From positions 682,001 to 746,000 of the forward strand of contig JACJYO010000001.1 in assembly GCA_020636075.1 (NCBI GenBank): a stretch of 64,000 nt of DNA, in the 5' to 3' direction. Made by a program: the position numbers and the translations under genes. The notes beneath the pieces are model-generated. The model did not search any database, was not told where the DNA came from, and saw nothing but the letters and a program-made list of their open reading frames with translations. Every line of letters starts with the position of its first letter. Position 1 is the stretch's first letter. Below are positions 19,901 through 29,532 of this stretch, one piece after another. The stretch is from Lewinellaceae bacterium (GTDB lineage Bacteria; Bacteroidota; Bacteroidia; Chitinophagales; Saprospiraceae).

Positions 19901-22507
19901 GGCACTATTGGATTCTAAATAAGATTGATTTGCAGTAGTTACTGACAGCGGACGCATCCAAATCTGTAAGGTAGCCTTAGGAGCAAAATCAAGCGCATTG
20001 TTCAGGTCGCCCATGTCCAGATAATCGTTGATTCCATCCGTTTCCACGGCGTAATCGTTGGACAAGGTGGGGAATACATCGTCGCAATCGAAACTCGTTT
20101 TGCTCAGCGAGAGGTTTTGTATACCACAGGCATCATTTGAACTATTGTCGATTTGTGCTGCGGTGATGGAAACATTGCCGAAAGCGTCGAGCTGTACCGT
20201 AATATCCTGGCAGATGGCTGTGGGGCCTGTATTGTCTTCCACATTAACCGTCTGCGAGCAACTGCTGGTACAGCCATTGTCCGTCACCGCTACGGTAATC
20301 GTATAGGTGCCTGCAGCGCTGGCATCTACCGTTACCGAGGAACCGGTATTGCTACCATTAATGGAGCCGTTGCCGGCAATACTCCAGAGGTAAGTACCCC
20401 CGCCGGTGGCGGTGTAAACGTGGCCGGTGGAGTTGGGGCAGACGGTGCTTGGGCCAGAGGTTATGTTGCAGGTGGGGTTGGGATTGATCACAAAATCCGC
20501 AGCAGCGCGGCAGCCCGGCGTTGTTGAACATTCAACATAATAGGTATAAGTACCCGGCGTATTAGTATTGGACAAGCCGGAGCCAGCAACGCCTACGGGA
20601 TTAAATGGTGAGCCAGAGCCGATGGATGTTCCGCCTGAAGATACCGTGTACCAATCGAGCGAACCGGGCAGGGTATAATAAACGGTGATTTGCATATAAT
20701 CAACAGACCCGGTTCTATCACTATCCGTGCCTGTATTAACCCTAAGAGCAAGCCCAAAATTTGAGGCATTGATATTTGCAGGCGTCCAGCTTTCTCCCCA
20801 AACATCTGTTGATCCACCATACGATTGAGCTGTTTCCGAAGTTGGCCAATCAGAACCAGTTATGGCTTGGTTATTGCTAATAACAGTGCCATTTTTTATC
20901 AGGCTTACCACAACATCTCGAATACTGGTTCCAGATGTGCTGTTTTGAAACCGCCCTATAGTGGCTTCGATGCCGACAATTGTTGCATTCGCCGGAATAG
21001 AAAAGCCGTAGTCTGTACCTTGAAGGTAATTACTGGATTCACCGGAATTAGTCATAAAAATTGTTGCGTGCGAATTGTCGTTGGCAGTAATGTTAGACGG
21101 ATTGGACCAGGCAATAGTTCCGGCACCAGTCACATTGTTACCCGCACCGGGATATGTTGGCCCGTTTGAAATGGCGCTTCCAGCAGGGCATATTGTTGGT
21201 GAGGTCAACTGGCCAGCACCATCCGGACAAATAGTGACACCGGTGGTAGAGGGTGCTGCAATAATGGTCGCCGTAACATCCAACCTCGATATACTTTCAC
21301 ATCCAGACGATGTTTGAGAAGCGTAATAGTGGGTGCCATCAACTAAGGCAGTTCCGGAAGGGAGCAACGAACCGCCGCTGGCCATATCGTACCACTGAAT
21401 ATTAGAGCCTGTGGCAACCAGATCCGCTACGGTTGGGTTGGCGCTGGAACAAAAAGTCTGGGAGACACTTCCCGTTGGAGCGGCAGTCGAAATTACTGTG
21501 ATAACCTGTGTGTCCGTTCCGGCACAACCACCTGCTTCAGTCACGGTCACGGTATATGTAGTGGTTGTGCTGGGATTCACATTAATCGTTTGGGTCGTGG
21601 CGCCACCTGGGGCCCAGAGGTAGGAAGTAAAGGCACCTGCATCCAGTGTAGCAGAAGCACCCTCGCAAATAATCCCGTCGTTATTTGTTGTGCCTGAGGT
21701 TTCAGAAACCGCAATGGTTGGCCCCGAAAAAGAAGAACAGTTTTTAACAGTCAATTCGTCTATTGCCAAACCATCGTCGGAGCCTGAGATATTATTTCCC
21801 ATCCAACGGATCCAAAACGTTGCACCGTTGGCGATACTGAGACCAGAAATAGTTCCAATAATAGCGGCTTGGTTTCCAGCCAAGTTGCCGTCTAAGGATG
21901 TTCCGCCTCCAGATGTATTTACACTGTTAAAGTCCAATGATGATACTGAAATCCAGGTTCCTCCAGTTACGGTTGTAATACCGTTTGTCGGATTATAGGA
22001 AAAATTTAGCACATCTGTATTACCAGAGCCGCCTCTCCGCCATTGTTCACCTGTATATGAAATAGTCAGGGCAGTAATAGTTGATCCCGTATTATTTGTA
22101 AAACGCACCCCAAAAGTACTGGTCACCCCACTTCCACCGCCTGATGTCAATTCGCCCAGGGCCCTGTCGGTGTTGCTACCGGTACCATAGCTGTAGGTAT
22201 TTCCGGTGGTACTTGCCCCAGTATTTGCCGAATAGCTGGTATTAGCACCACCGCCTGATTCGGAAAAAGCCCAGCCAGCCGGCAGGGTACTGGATGTACC
22301 TGTTGCTGCCAATGAATTGAAGTTCTGGGTATACGTGCCCGTGAATGTGGTTTGACCAATCGATGTTGCACAGTTTGCCATAATAAAGGCAACTACGAAC
22401 TTTCCAGAGCGTATAAGATTCCTAATTGGCAACTCCAAAATTGTGTAATTGCGAACTGGCAGTAGAAATTGATTGGCAAGAATGCGTACACGTGAATTCA
22501 TATTCAA
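16913..22507 (-). CDS. Large secreted HYR/LamG/Cys-rich protein with C-terminal choice-of-anchor D domain
   Basis: 1,864 aa. The N-terminus has a long polar region followed by a hydrophobic segment ending SIGQ (about residue 51), a plausible signal peptide. Domains: a jelly-roll-like domain (about 53-252, with the motifs FTNNTGSTITAL and IDELTV), PKD/Ig-like repeats (about 260-810), a LamG concanavalin-type domain (about 820-1010), HYR, an Asp-rich thrombospondin-3-like calcium-binding segment (about 1150-1190), a second jelly-roll (about 1195-1400), another Asp-rich loop cluster, HYR repeats (about 1475-1640), a cysteine-rich GCC2/GCC3 ephrin-receptor-like stretch (about 1644-1738), and a choice-of-anchor D domain ending the protein in FTVQGIGQ. 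It is separated from the giant gene by 84 bp on the same strand. A cell-surface binding role is inferred; no enzymatic motif was seen. Confidence 0.93.
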   Translation of the reverse strand: MNMNSRVRILANQFLLPVRNYTILELPIRNLIRSGKFVVAFIMANCATSIGQTTFTGTYTQNFNSLAATGTSSTLPAGWAFSESGGGANTSYSANTGASTTGNTYSYGTGSNTDRALGELTSGGGSGVTSTFGVRFTNNTGSTITALTISYTGEQWRRGGSGNTDVLNFSYNPTNGITTVTGGTWISVSSLDFNSVNTSGGGTSLDGNLAGNQAAIIGTISGLSIANGATFWIRWMGNNISGSDDGLAIDELTVKNCSSFSGPTIAVSETSGTTNNDGIICEGASATLDAGAFTSYLWAPGGATTQTINVNPSTTTTYTVTVTEAGGCAGTDTQVITVISTAAPTGSVSQTFCSSANPTVADLVATGSNIQWYDMASGGSLLPSGTALVDGTHYYASQTSSGCESISRLDVTATIIAAPSTTGVTICPDGAGQLTSPTICPAGSAISNGPTYPGAGNNVTGAGTIAWSNPSNITANDNSHATIFMTNSGESSNYLQGTDYGFSIPANATIVGIEATIGRFQNSTSGTSIRDVVVSLIKNGTVISNNQAITGSDWPTSETAQSYGGSTDVWGESWTPANINASNFGLALRVNTGTDSDRTGSVDYMQITVYYTLPGSLDWYTVSSGGTSIGSGSPFNPVGVAGSGLSNTNTPGTYTYYVECSTTPGCRAAADFVINPNPTCNITSGPSTVCPNSTGHVYTATGGGTYLWSIAGNGSINGSNTGSSVTVDASAAGTYTITVAVTDNGCTSSCSQTVNVEDNTGPTAICQDITVQLDAFGNVSITAAQIDNSSNDACGIQNLSLSKTSFDCDDVFPTLSNDYAVETDGINDYLDMGDLNNALDFAPKATLQIWMRPLSVTTANQSYLESNSAGNYLSLESGGGVNGGKMYLWANNGGGGTPNAFTVNDVITVNQWTNYTAVYDGTQANNADRIRIYVNGVQQTLVFSGTIPTTLGNLPGFFMGSQNGSSQFANNQYDEVRVWNKALSPAEVAANWNQTLMGNEAGLVAYYTFEDGPGSSTVTEQVTQQSATLNNMDPNTAWVPGAAGLSSSGDVTLTVTDNNGNTSTCVATVTVEDITPPTITCPPAITIMPDPGTCDATSVSLGTPSVSDNCTTITPTNNAPLSFSASLTVVTWSADDGNGNMVATCDQNVTLDAPDFDNDGVCDNADLDDDNDGILDVDECGVDDLSQIGFEENVTPIDDALSATDPRNNFISNYSFAGTDVDATSGSPDFVADIPGTMWYQGAEGNSFAALQGKNSDITGLFNDGLLFNITAAEISGGGATSGDQITISFLYAPAFNYDAGGRESDADTKLGLWFGNGSIANFPSLPGTLDDQVFVGAWANAGIVSGFPVMPTDSWKVYSNSFVWTGGDVYFAVMALNGGVPPGSFDDEYAFFDDLKLLVVAGCADTDSDTYINSQDLDSDGDGCNDVLEAGHSDPDEDGILGTSPVTVNAQGLVTGQGGYTGTNSTVTDPLVFSACNQPPVATCMDITVSADGICEGTAVAEDFDNGSSDPDLGDVISFSVSPAGPYPLGATAVVLTVTDQGGLTSTCDATITVEDNTLPSITCPDNITVYTPDNSCEATGVPLGTATVLDNCNPSPSVINDASEPYALGNTTVTWTVSDGVNNTTCAQVVTVEPYVAPPGSYFDLNTCQSTLCPEGTYCPGGTTAAIPCPAGTSQGLTGQQTCVACPPGYFSSTIGAVACTACAAGEYSDVPGSVICTACPYGTTSTVAATMCTPLDPQEISVFGNGNQIANRAATVSVSDDTDFGTVNVGNMVTRTFTINNIVEAFPLTLSGNPSVEIADRNASDFTVTVQPSTPVASGGSTTFTVKFQPTATGLRSAIIMIASDDFSENPFVFTVQGIGQ

Positions 22508-22972
22508 CCGTTTTTTTGGCTATCGTTTATTGAAGCGGTTTATCAAAACAGATATAGCCGACGTCGATACGGCGCCGGCAAAAAGCAAACCTCTCCTACC
22601 AGTCTTACCGGAAGCGGAGCAAGTGTGTTTTTCAAAAAATGTGGTGGAAATCAGACCATGTCTCGCTGAAACAAGCAAGCCGTATGGCCGGTGGCCACAC
22701 AGCACAAAACGGAGTTCGTTGTCCAGTAAATTCAGACAGTACCCAATACGGGCGTAGAGACTGATCATGCGATTACAACTTAAACGCTAATTGGTCCGGA
22801 CTAGACCGGGAATCAAATAGCCAATGAGCTAGCTACGGATTAAATATAATCGACTTTCCGGCCTTAAGTTTCCGGAAAGCAAATAGTCAACTGTTGTACC
22901 ACACATTGCATGCAGCGTGGCGCCAGTTTCTGGAAAAATTTCAAATCGGGATGCCCCAACATTTGTGGGACT

Positions 22973-23055
22973 AAAAGGAGAGCGAAATAAGAGGAATGTC
23001 AAATGCCTCAGGGTTCGACTCTCACGAGAACTATACGGATTAACGGATTAAAAAA
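22973..23055. repeat. Dispersed ~80-bp intergenic element, copy 1
   Basis: It begins AAAAGGAGAGCGAAA, has TCAAATGCCTCA in the middle and ends ATACGGATTAACGGATTAA. Related copies at 29195-29274, 37073-37150 and 41574-41660 are in the same orientation, each between two minus-strand genes. A short CCC...GGG hairpin precedes it at about 22954-22970. Confidence 0.65.
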
Positions 23056-23334
23056 AATTGGTAAATCACTACCACAACAAAGGTACACGTTTCAAGCAAT
23101 TACGGTGTGGTTTCAAGATTAATTTTTCCCACATCAACCTGAATCGCTTGCACAACGCAATTATACCACTTGCCGGGTCAAATATCCTGCCAAAGGCGGG
23201 ATTCCCGGCAACGTTCTATCCTGAAAATCGGGTCATCTGGCCTGAAAATCCGGTCGTTTTTTTGACAGGAATGACAAGGTTTCAAGATTTCGGAGGGGGT
23301 TTCACCTGTAAATTCCAGGCCGAACACGACTCAC

Positions 23335-23402
23335 TTTTTACCGCGAAGGTGCGAAGACGCAAAGGGAAAGCCTTCGCGTCTTTGCGTCTCACGGTAAAAT
23401 AG
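23335..23402. repeat. Imperfect inverted repeat (TTTTACCGCGAAGG type)
   Basis: The left arm TTTTTACCGCGAAGGTGCGAAG... and the right arm ending CTTTGCGTCTCACGGTAAAA pair with a short deletion in the right arm. It lies 53 bp beyond the stop of the propeller gene on the minus strand, so it could act as a transcript end, but it looks more like a dispersed palindromic repeat. Confidence 0.6.
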
Positions 23403-23454
23403 AATCCGCTACAGTGGGGAAAATTGGCGGGGTACGTTGCCCCCCCCCACAAAC

Positions 23455-26400
23455 TCACTGCCCTACCCCACTCACCGTAAACACAAAGGGGTTTTCCGGC
23501 AGGTCGTTGTGTGTGATGATCACAATGGCCGTGCGTAAGCCCGGCGCCGAGGGGTCGAAGGTAATGTCGAAGGTTGTATTTTCCCCTCCATTTATGGAAC
23601 CAATGGCCGGCTGCGAAATACTGAAATCGGCCTGATCGCGCCCGGCGATGGAAACCAGCGATGCGCCATCGAGTTGCAGGGCATCCCGGTTTACCGCATT
23701 TTCAATTGTAAAGGTATGGGTGGCCGTGCCTGCCGCCACACTGACCGGACCGAAGTCGGTGTTGTCCGAAGCCGAAACATTCAGACTGCGGTTGGCGATG
23801 GTCACCCCATTTCCCAAAATGCTTATTTCCGGCGGGCAGCCATTGGTACCGCCGGATGCATTCTGAACCGTTACCTGCACCGTACACTGGGCCGGATTGG
23901 AAGCATTGTCGGTCACCGTAAGCGTTACCGCATGTGTTCCAAGTTGGGTCTGGTCGAATTGGGTAAGATCGAGACTGGCAGAAAGGCTTGCCAGGGAGGT
24001 GCAATCATCGCCCATACCATCGCCCAAAGCATTAACCCACAGAACATTAGCCCCGTAAACAGCCAACAAGGCATCCAGATCGCCGTCGCTGTCCACATCA
24101 CCGAGCGCCACGTTAAAATTGAAACTGTTGCTGAAGGTTTGTCCGCTTGACGTAAAGGAGCCGGCGCCGTCGTTAAGCCAAACAGTTGTCGTGTTGGAAG
24201 GCGAGGTTTTGGTTACAAAAGCATCCAGGTCGCCGTCGTTATCCAAATCGCCCAAGGCCGCCGCATCCTGCGCGCCGGAACCAAATAGTTGCCCGGATGC
24301 GGAAAACACCCCGGCGCCATTGTTCAGCCAAACGGAATTGGATTGAAACCAGTTGGTCACAAAGACATCCAGATCGCCATCGCCGTCCAGATCGCCCAGG
24401 TCTGCGTCTATACCATCGGAAGTCCCGAGCAGTTGGCCGGAATCGGTGAACACCCCGGCGCCATTGTTCCGGTATACCCTGTCGGCCTGCCCATCAAAAT
24501 TCGCTTCAAACAGGTCCAGGTCGCCATCGCCGTCCAGATCGCCAAGCACCAGCCCGCGTGTCCTGTAATTTCCCAGATTTTGACCTGAATTGGTGAAGGC
24601 TCCCGAGCCGTTATTTAGCCAAACCTGATTGGCCGCATTGGGTGCGCCGTCGTTTCCAACGCAAGCATCCAGATCACCATCGCCATCTACATCGCCCAGC
24701 GCAACCGTCATGCTGTTGGAGCCGCCCAGGCGCTGGCCGCTGTCGGTAAAAAAACCCGCCCCGTTGTTAATCCACACATGGTTGGGATGGCTTCCCTCGC
24801 CGTTTACCACAAAGGCATCCAGGTCGCCGTCGCCATCCAAATCGCCCAGCGCAAGATTCCGGCCGGTCGACTGGAAATCGATCGACCACAAACTTTGACC
24901 AGAGTTCGAAAACAGGCCGGCGCCGTTGTTAAACCAAATTTCATGCGATTCATAGACCCGGTTGAGCATGAACGCATCCAGATCGCCATCGCCATCCAGG
25001 TCGCCCAGTGCAACGGCGGTGGCCTCCTTGTTGCCGAGGTTTTGACCGGAAGCATAAAAAACCGGCTTCTCCGGGTCGAGTACCGTTTCAACTTCCAACG
25101 ATACCGGCGAACAATCCTCCGGCAGCATGATCGTCGCGTCGCGGCAGACTATAAACGGCGCCGTATTATCGGCCGGCACCGGGCCCACTGTAATGGAAAG
25201 GGGATCCGACAGGCAACCATCGGCATCTTTGACTTTAAAAGTGTAATTCCCCGGCGCCGGATTCAGGAACAGCGCATTGCTCTGGTAGGAAAGACCGTCA
25301 TTTGACGAGTACTGAAATGGCGGAATACCGCCATAGATGGCATTTACTTTCATCAAAGCCGCTGCAGGCATCAGGCAAGCGGCCGGCAACCCATATCCGT
25401 CAATGGAATAGTTCTGACAAGGCGGGCCAAATTCAAAACGCGCATATTGCGGGTGTGCGCCAAGTGTGCCATCGAATTCCCGCATAAGCGCAATCTGGTT
25501 AAAAGCCGGATCAAACTCAAAAATCACCCCGGCATCGCTTGATCCACCAGCTTGGGTCAGGCCGTATAATTTTCCATCAACTTCCAATAAAGAACCGTTG
25601 GGCGCAGCCCCAATGCCGCCATTAAATTCGTAGAGCATATTGTACGAATAGGTCAGCAGATCAAATTCAAACAACACGCCACTATTAAAAATGCCACCGG
25701 CCGGTGTCAGGCCATACAATTTATCGCCGACGACCAGCAAATCGCCGTCCGGCGCGCCACCGTCATTGCCGTCAAAATGGTGCAGCACATCGTAAATATC
25801 ATACATGGGGTGATAGGAAAAAATCAGTCCGTTACCATAAATCCCTCCACCCGAACACATGCCATACAGCACGCCGTCTTTTTCCACCAGGCTGCCGCGC
25901 TGGTTTTTCCCGTCCCATTCGTTAAAATGATGCAGCACGGTAAATGTATTGGTCCAGATGTCGAATTCAAAGAGCGTTCCGTAGCCAATAGGGCCACCGG
26001 AAAAGGTCAATCCGTACAGTTTATTGCCCAATGCCAGCAAACTGCCAACCGGATAGGCGCCGTCGGTATTCTCATTTAGTTCATAAACCAGCTGTCCGTA
26101 TTCGCCAAACGGATCGTATCGAAACAGCACGCCGACCCCGTTGGCGCCGCCGGATTCGGTCATACCCCATAAGTCTCCGAAGCATTCCACCAAGCCGCCT
26201 TTGGGCCCTGCCCCCCCGGCGCCGTCGAAGGCATGTTTAACCGAAACTGTATTTGTCGTCGGGTCGAATTCGAAGAGCACGCCATTGTCGGTTGGCCCGC
26301 CACCGGAACACAGGCCAAAAATTTTGTTCGAGTACTGCAGTACACGCCCGGAGGGATTTCGCCCGTCGGTTGCCCCGCCAGCGAAGTGATGGGTGGCGGA

Positions 26401-26562
26401 AAAAGCGGAATTATCCGATTGGATTTTCACCAACGTGCCCAGGTTGTGATCGCCACCGTCACGGCAAAGACCGTACAGCCGACTCGGTTGCGCGGAAGCA
26501 GTGGCGGCGCTCAAAAGCACCAGCATAATCCCGATGGCGTGGTTCAGTGTTTTCATATTCAT
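23455..26562 (-). CDS. Secreted double beta-propeller protein (GloVer repeats + VCBS repeats) with choice-of-anchor D tail
   Basis: 1,035 aa from the ATG at 26562. A GTG at 26598 would add 12 residues and overlap the upstream stop, but only the later start gives a clean signal peptide (MNMKTLNHAI... to ASAQ) with an AGGATA-like site before it. Seven GloVer repeats (LYGLTxxGGxxxxGxLFEFD) fill about residues 18-390. A short Ig-like segment follows, then seven VCBS/FG-GAP repeats with calcium-loop sequence GDLDGDGDLDAF (about 500-855), a HYR-like segment, and a choice-of-anchor D domain ending FTVSGVGQ. Both repeat sets number seven, matching seven-bladed propellers. The neighbouring upstream gene ends 32 bp before, so the two are probably co-transcribed. 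The ligand is unknown. Confidence 0.92.
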   Translation of the reverse strand: MNMKTLNHAIGIMLVLLSAATASAQPSRLYGLCRDGGDHNLGTLVKIQSDNSAFSATHHFAGGATDGRNPSGRVLQYSNKIFGLCSGGGPTDNGVLFEFDPTTNTVSVKHAFDGAGGAGPKGGLVECFGDLWGMTESGGANGVGVLFRYDPFGEYGQLVYELNENTDGAYPVGSLLALGNKLYGLTFSGGPIGYGTLFEFDIWTNTFTVLHHFNEWDGKNQRGSLVEKDGVLYGMCSGGGIYGNGLIFSYHPMYDIYDVLHHFDGNDGGAPDGDLLVVGDKLYGLTPAGGIFNSGVLFEFDLLTYSYNMLYEFNGGIGAAPNGSLLEVDGKLYGLTQAGGSSDAGVIFEFDPAFNQIALMREFDGTLGAHPQYARFEFGPPCQNYSIDGYGLPAACLMPAAALMKVNAIYGGIPPFQYSSNDGLSYQSNALFLNPAPGNYTFKVKDADGCLSDPLSITVGPVPADNTAPFIVCRDATIMLPEDCSPVSLEVETVLDPEKPVFYASGQNLGNKEATAVALGDLDGDGDLDAFMLNRVYESHEIWFNNGAGLFSNSGQSLWSIDFQSTGRNLALGDLDGDGDLDAFVVNGEGSHPNHVWINNGAGFFTDSGQRLGGSNSMTVALGDVDGDGDLDACVGNDGAPNAANQVWLNNGSGAFTNSGQNLGNYRTRGLVLGDLDGDGDLDLFEANFDGQADRVYRNNGAGVFTDSGQLLGTSDGIDADLGDLDGDGDLDVFVTNWFQSNSVWLNNGAGVFSASGQLFGSGAQDAAALGDLDNDGDLDAFVTKTSPSNTTTVWLNDGAGSFTSSGQTFSNSFNFNVALGDVDSDGDLDALLAVYGANVLWVNALGDGMGDDCTSLASLSASLDLTQFDQTQLGTHAVTLTVTDNASNPAQCTVQVTVQNASGGTNGCPPEISILGNGVTIANRSLNVSASDNTDFGPVSVAAGTATHTFTIENAVNRDALQLDGASLVSIAGRDQADFSISQPAIGSINGGENTTFDITFDPSAPGLRTAIVIITHNDLPENPFVFTVSGVGQ

Positions 26563-26594
26563 TATCCTGCTAAAAGGTTGATCAACGGATGTAT

Positions 26595-27623
26595 TCACTG
26601 CCCTTCTCCTTGCACGGTAAACACAAAGGGGTTGTCCGGCAGGTCGTTATGGGTGATAACAATAATGGCCGAACGCGCACCTGGCGCTGTAGGATCAAAG
26701 GTGACATCGAAGCTGGTGCTGCCACCGCCGCTTATGGAACCGGTTGACGGCTGTGAAACACTAAAGTCGGCCTGATCGCGGCCGGCGACAGTTACTCTGG
26801 GCATACCGTCGAGTTCCAGGTCAAGACTGCCCGGCATATTTTCTATGGTAAAACTGTGGGTGGCCATGCTGCCGGCTACGGCCACCGGGCCGAAATCGGT
26901 GTCGTCGGTTGGGCTGACGGTAATGCTGCGGTTGGCGATGACGTTGCTATTGCCCGTGACGGTAATTTCGGGCGGTATGAATGATATCGAAACCGTTACG
27001 TCCATCCTGAAGGCAATACCACCGGCATTAGGGCCTTCACTGTCCGGATTCCGGACCGCTAACACGACTTCATTTGTCCCGTCGATCCAGTTCGTGAATG
27101 GAAAAGTTCCTTCAAACTTCTGGACACCGCTGATCGAGCCGTCTGCATTGATCGTCAAACCCGGGTAAGGGGCAGTCCAACTGCTGAAATGATACGACGT
27201 TTCCCTGGCAACTTCCTGTCCATTGAGCCAGATCTGAACGCCGTTATCCACCGGCGCCTGGAGTACTGCACTGGAAACATACTTCCCCCCGCTCAGGTCC
27301 AGATTAAACGTAGTCCGAAAATATTGCACACCGGTAGGCGTACCCTGACCGCCGTCTGCCTGCAATCCGTCTGCCGATAACGCAGGGATAAACGATGGCA
27401 CAGACACCGAACTCAAGACTGGTGTTTGTGTAAACGAAGCCGTTGCCGGCAAGCTCCCCGGCAGGGTTGTCCAGGTTCCGGTTCCACCGCCGGTAGTCCG
27501 AACCGTAGACAGTTTCCAGTCAGTGGTATTCGTGACGACGGTAGTTACCTGAGCAGAAAGAGTTGCACAACTAAACAGAAACAGGATTATACCATGGGCA
27601 AAAACGTGTATAAAATTTTGCAT
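26595..27623 (-). CDS. Secreted jelly-roll protein with C-terminal choice-of-anchor D domain
   Basis: 342 aa. The signal peptide is clear (hydrophobic stretch HGIILFLFSCATLSAQ). Residues about 25-215 resemble the galactose-binding/jelly-roll module found beside glycosidases (RTTFNLDLSGG, NGVQIWLNGQEVARE, NEVVLAVRNPDSEGPN), suggesting a carbohydrate-binding domain without a catalytic partner. Residues about 218-342 are a choice-of-anchor D domain ending FTVQGEGQ, whose DNA is close to the 3' end of the next gene downstream. It lies 52 bp after the LamG gene and 32 bp before the propeller gene, so an operon of three is likely. No T9SS domain is seen. Confidence 0.9.
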   Translation of the reverse strand: MQNFIHVFAHGIILFLFSCATLSAQVTTVVTNTTDWKLSTVRTTGGGTGTWTTLPGSLPATASFTQTPVLSSVSVPSFIPALSADGLQADGGQGTPTGVQYFRTTFNLDLSGGKYVSSAVLQAPVDNGVQIWLNGQEVARETSYHFSSWTAPYPGLTINADGSISGVQKFEGTFPFTNWIDGTNEVVLAVRNPDSEGPNAGGIAFRMDVTVSISFIPPEITVTGNSNVIANRSITVSPTDDTDFGPVAVAGSMATHSFTIENMPGSLDLELDGMPRVTVAGRDQADFSVSQPSTGSISGGGSTSFDVTFDPTAPGARSAIIVITHNDLPDNPFVFTVQGEGQ

Positions 27624-27675
27624 AACGCGTTTGGTTTATTGAATCAAATATTGATTCCGGGTGAAATGCATTCAA

Positions 27676-28875
27676 TTATTGACCGGCCCCTGAAATGCTG
27701 AAAACGAAGGCGTTTTCCGGAAAATCATTGTGGGTAATGATTACAATTGCCGAGCGCAGGCCCGGAGCCGATGGGGAAAAGGTTACATCAAATGCAGTGC
27801 TGCTGCCACCGGGCAGTGAACTGACCACAGGCTGCGTAATGCTAAAGTCGGCTTGGTCCCGGCCGGCGATGGTGATAAGCGGCACACCGTCGAGACGAAG
27901 TTCCCGGGAGCCCAGAGCGTTTTCAATATTGAAGGTGTGCGTGACCATGCCGCCACCGATGGCAGTCATACCGAAATCGGTATTGTCGGCTGGGGAAACA
28001 GCGACTGAACGGTTTGCAATGCCGATATTATTTCCGGAAACGGTGATCTCCGGTGCATTAAAATAGGGACATACAACACCGGAAGGGGCGCCGCCGGGGC
28101 TTACCCAATTGGAGGTGGCGCCATTCAATGCAAAATTCAACAGCGTGCCGCCATTTCCATTGGAAGACTGGTCCGAAAGCGCAGCTACACCGGCATTGTT
28201 TCCGCCGCCGATCCCTTCATTGAACTGATAATAGGCAATCAGGTTTGATTGCCCCGAAGGCAGTTCGCAATTCATATTGTTCAGAATTTCATCCTGAGAC
28301 AAGGCACGACCCCAAATACGGACCTCGTCAAGCTCCCCTGAAAAATACCGTCCAAATTGGGTGATCGAACAGGCATCCCGGCCAATTTGAACAGGATCAC
28401 TATTGGACAAATTGGCCGGGACTACCGGACTGGTGTTATTTAAAATACCATTGATATAAATGGTTCCGACATAATTATTCCGGACAAAGGCAATATGGCG
28501 CCATTGACCGTCATTTATTGAAAATGTTGTTTGTAAGGTATTATAGTCAGAACAGCCCGCTGTTGAAATTTCAAAACCAAATAATCCCGATGTGCTCATC
28601 CGCGCATCCCAAAAATTAGAGCAGCTGCACATAGATCGTTTGGAAATAATACCAACCGTAGTGGCTGGTATGTCATTTGTTTTTATCCAAAATTCAATGG
28701 TAAAATCACCGGCGCCAAAGTTGGTGGCACTTATATTCCCTAAATCAACGTAGTCATCCACCCCATCAAAATGCAGGGCTTCGCCTTGCTGGGCAAATAT
28801 CGCTATAGTATTCCCCAATAGAATACTACAGCAAAAAAGCAGTTTCAATGTTAATTGAGTTAATATTTTTTTCAT
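27676..28875 (-). CDS. Secreted LamG-domain protein with C-terminal choice-of-anchor D domain
   Basis: 399 aa. The signal peptide covers about residues 1-29 (LLFCCSILLGNTIAIFAQ). A LamG/concanavalin-like domain occupies about 33-230 (ALHFDGVDDYVDLGN, FTIEFWIKT, WRHIAFVRNN, LDEVRIWGRALSQDEI, LIAYYQFNEG). A choice-of-anchor D domain (about 280-399) ends FSISGAGQ at the stop codon. It is first in a probable three-gene unit that continues into the jelly-roll and propeller genes. LamG domains usually bind glycans or proteins, so a surface lectin-like role is inferred. Confidence 0.92.
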   Translation of the reverse strand: MKKILTQLTLKLLFCCSILLGNTIAIFAQQGEALHFDGVDDYVDLGNISATNFGAGDFTIEFWIKTNDIPATTVGIISKRSMCSCSNFWDARMSTSGLFGFEISTAGCSDYNTLQTTFSINDGQWRHIAFVRNNYVGTIYINGILNNTSPVVPANLSNSDPVQIGRDACSITQFGRYFSGELDEVRIWGRALSQDEILNNMNCELPSGQSNLIAYYQFNEGIGGGNNAGVAALSDQSSNGNGGTLLNFALNGATSNWVSPGGAPSGVVCPYFNAPEITVSGNNIGIANRSVAVSPADNTDFGMTAIGGGMVTHTFNIENALGSRELRLDGVPLITIAGRDQADFSITQPVVSSLPGGSSTAFDVTFSPSAPGLRSAIVIITHNDFPENAFVFSISGAGQ

Positions 28876-29532
28876 TTTAAAAGGATTTATTTATTTCTAT
28901 TTTTAATAGATTTTTTATTGAAAAATCATACAAAACACGGCATTGAAACTTATTATTTCCTTAAGAGGATAAGTCTGAATTAATTTTATTTTATGAGATT
29001 TATAAATAAAAAAACAAACGTTAAGTTTAACACTGCATTTTTGCAGACCGCCTGCTGTTGAATCAAGTTGAAGGCCTTGCGGTAATTCAAATATCAGGAC
29101 AAAACGCAAGGCACTTATCCCCGGCACATACACCGGCAACAATAGTTTTTGGAAAGAAAAATCAAATCAGAAGATCCCGGCAAGGGGAATCAGGAAGGAG
29201 CGGAAAACGCAAACTTTTCAAATGCCTCAAGAGTAAATGCTCCCGGAGATTACCTGGATTATACGGATTAAAAAGAAGCGACAACGAACGGAAGCGTCCG
29301 CCTGGGCAAATCTACCCAATTTTGTATAAATGGAGCAACTTAAGCCGGCACTAAAGCGTCGGGTTAAAGACAAAATCCATTGCGTTGCAAGTATGCAAGC
29401 ATTCCTACTGTCCCTGCGGCACTATACACCTTCCCGGGAGTCTTGTCCTGAAATGACTTTTCACAAAACTGAAGTGTTAAGTTATTTCAGAACAAGACTA
29501 TGTTTAATTTTTCTATCTGATACTATAAAAAC
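28876..29532. other. Intergenic region, 657 bp, no convincing gene
   Basis: AT-rich upstream of the LamG gene, as expected for a promoter and leader, but I could not assign a -7/-33 pair. It holds one dispersed-element copy at 29195-29274. The short ORFs have no recognisable content. Confidence 0.6.
29195..29274. repeat. Dispersed ~80-bp intergenic element, copy 2
   Basis: Shares GGAAGGAGCGGAAAA, TCAAATGCCTCAAGAG and GGATTATACGGATTAAA with the copy at 22973-23055, in the same orientation. It lies 320 bp upstream of the LamG gene start. The middle part is more diverged. Confidence 0.6.

Larger units (their letters stand above)
22508..23454. other. Intergenic region, 947 bp, no convincing gene
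   Basis: Short ORFs here lack recognisable domains or signal peptides. The region holds one copy of the ~80-bp dispersed element (22973-23055) and an imperfect inverted repeat (about 23335-23402). It must also carry the promoter of the gene starting at 22507, which I could not pinpoint. Confidence 0.6.

Noticed and set aside
22520..22768. 82-aa minus-strand ORF upstream of the LamG/HYR gene
   Set aside because: No domain or signal, and it is matched by an equally long ORF on the other strand.
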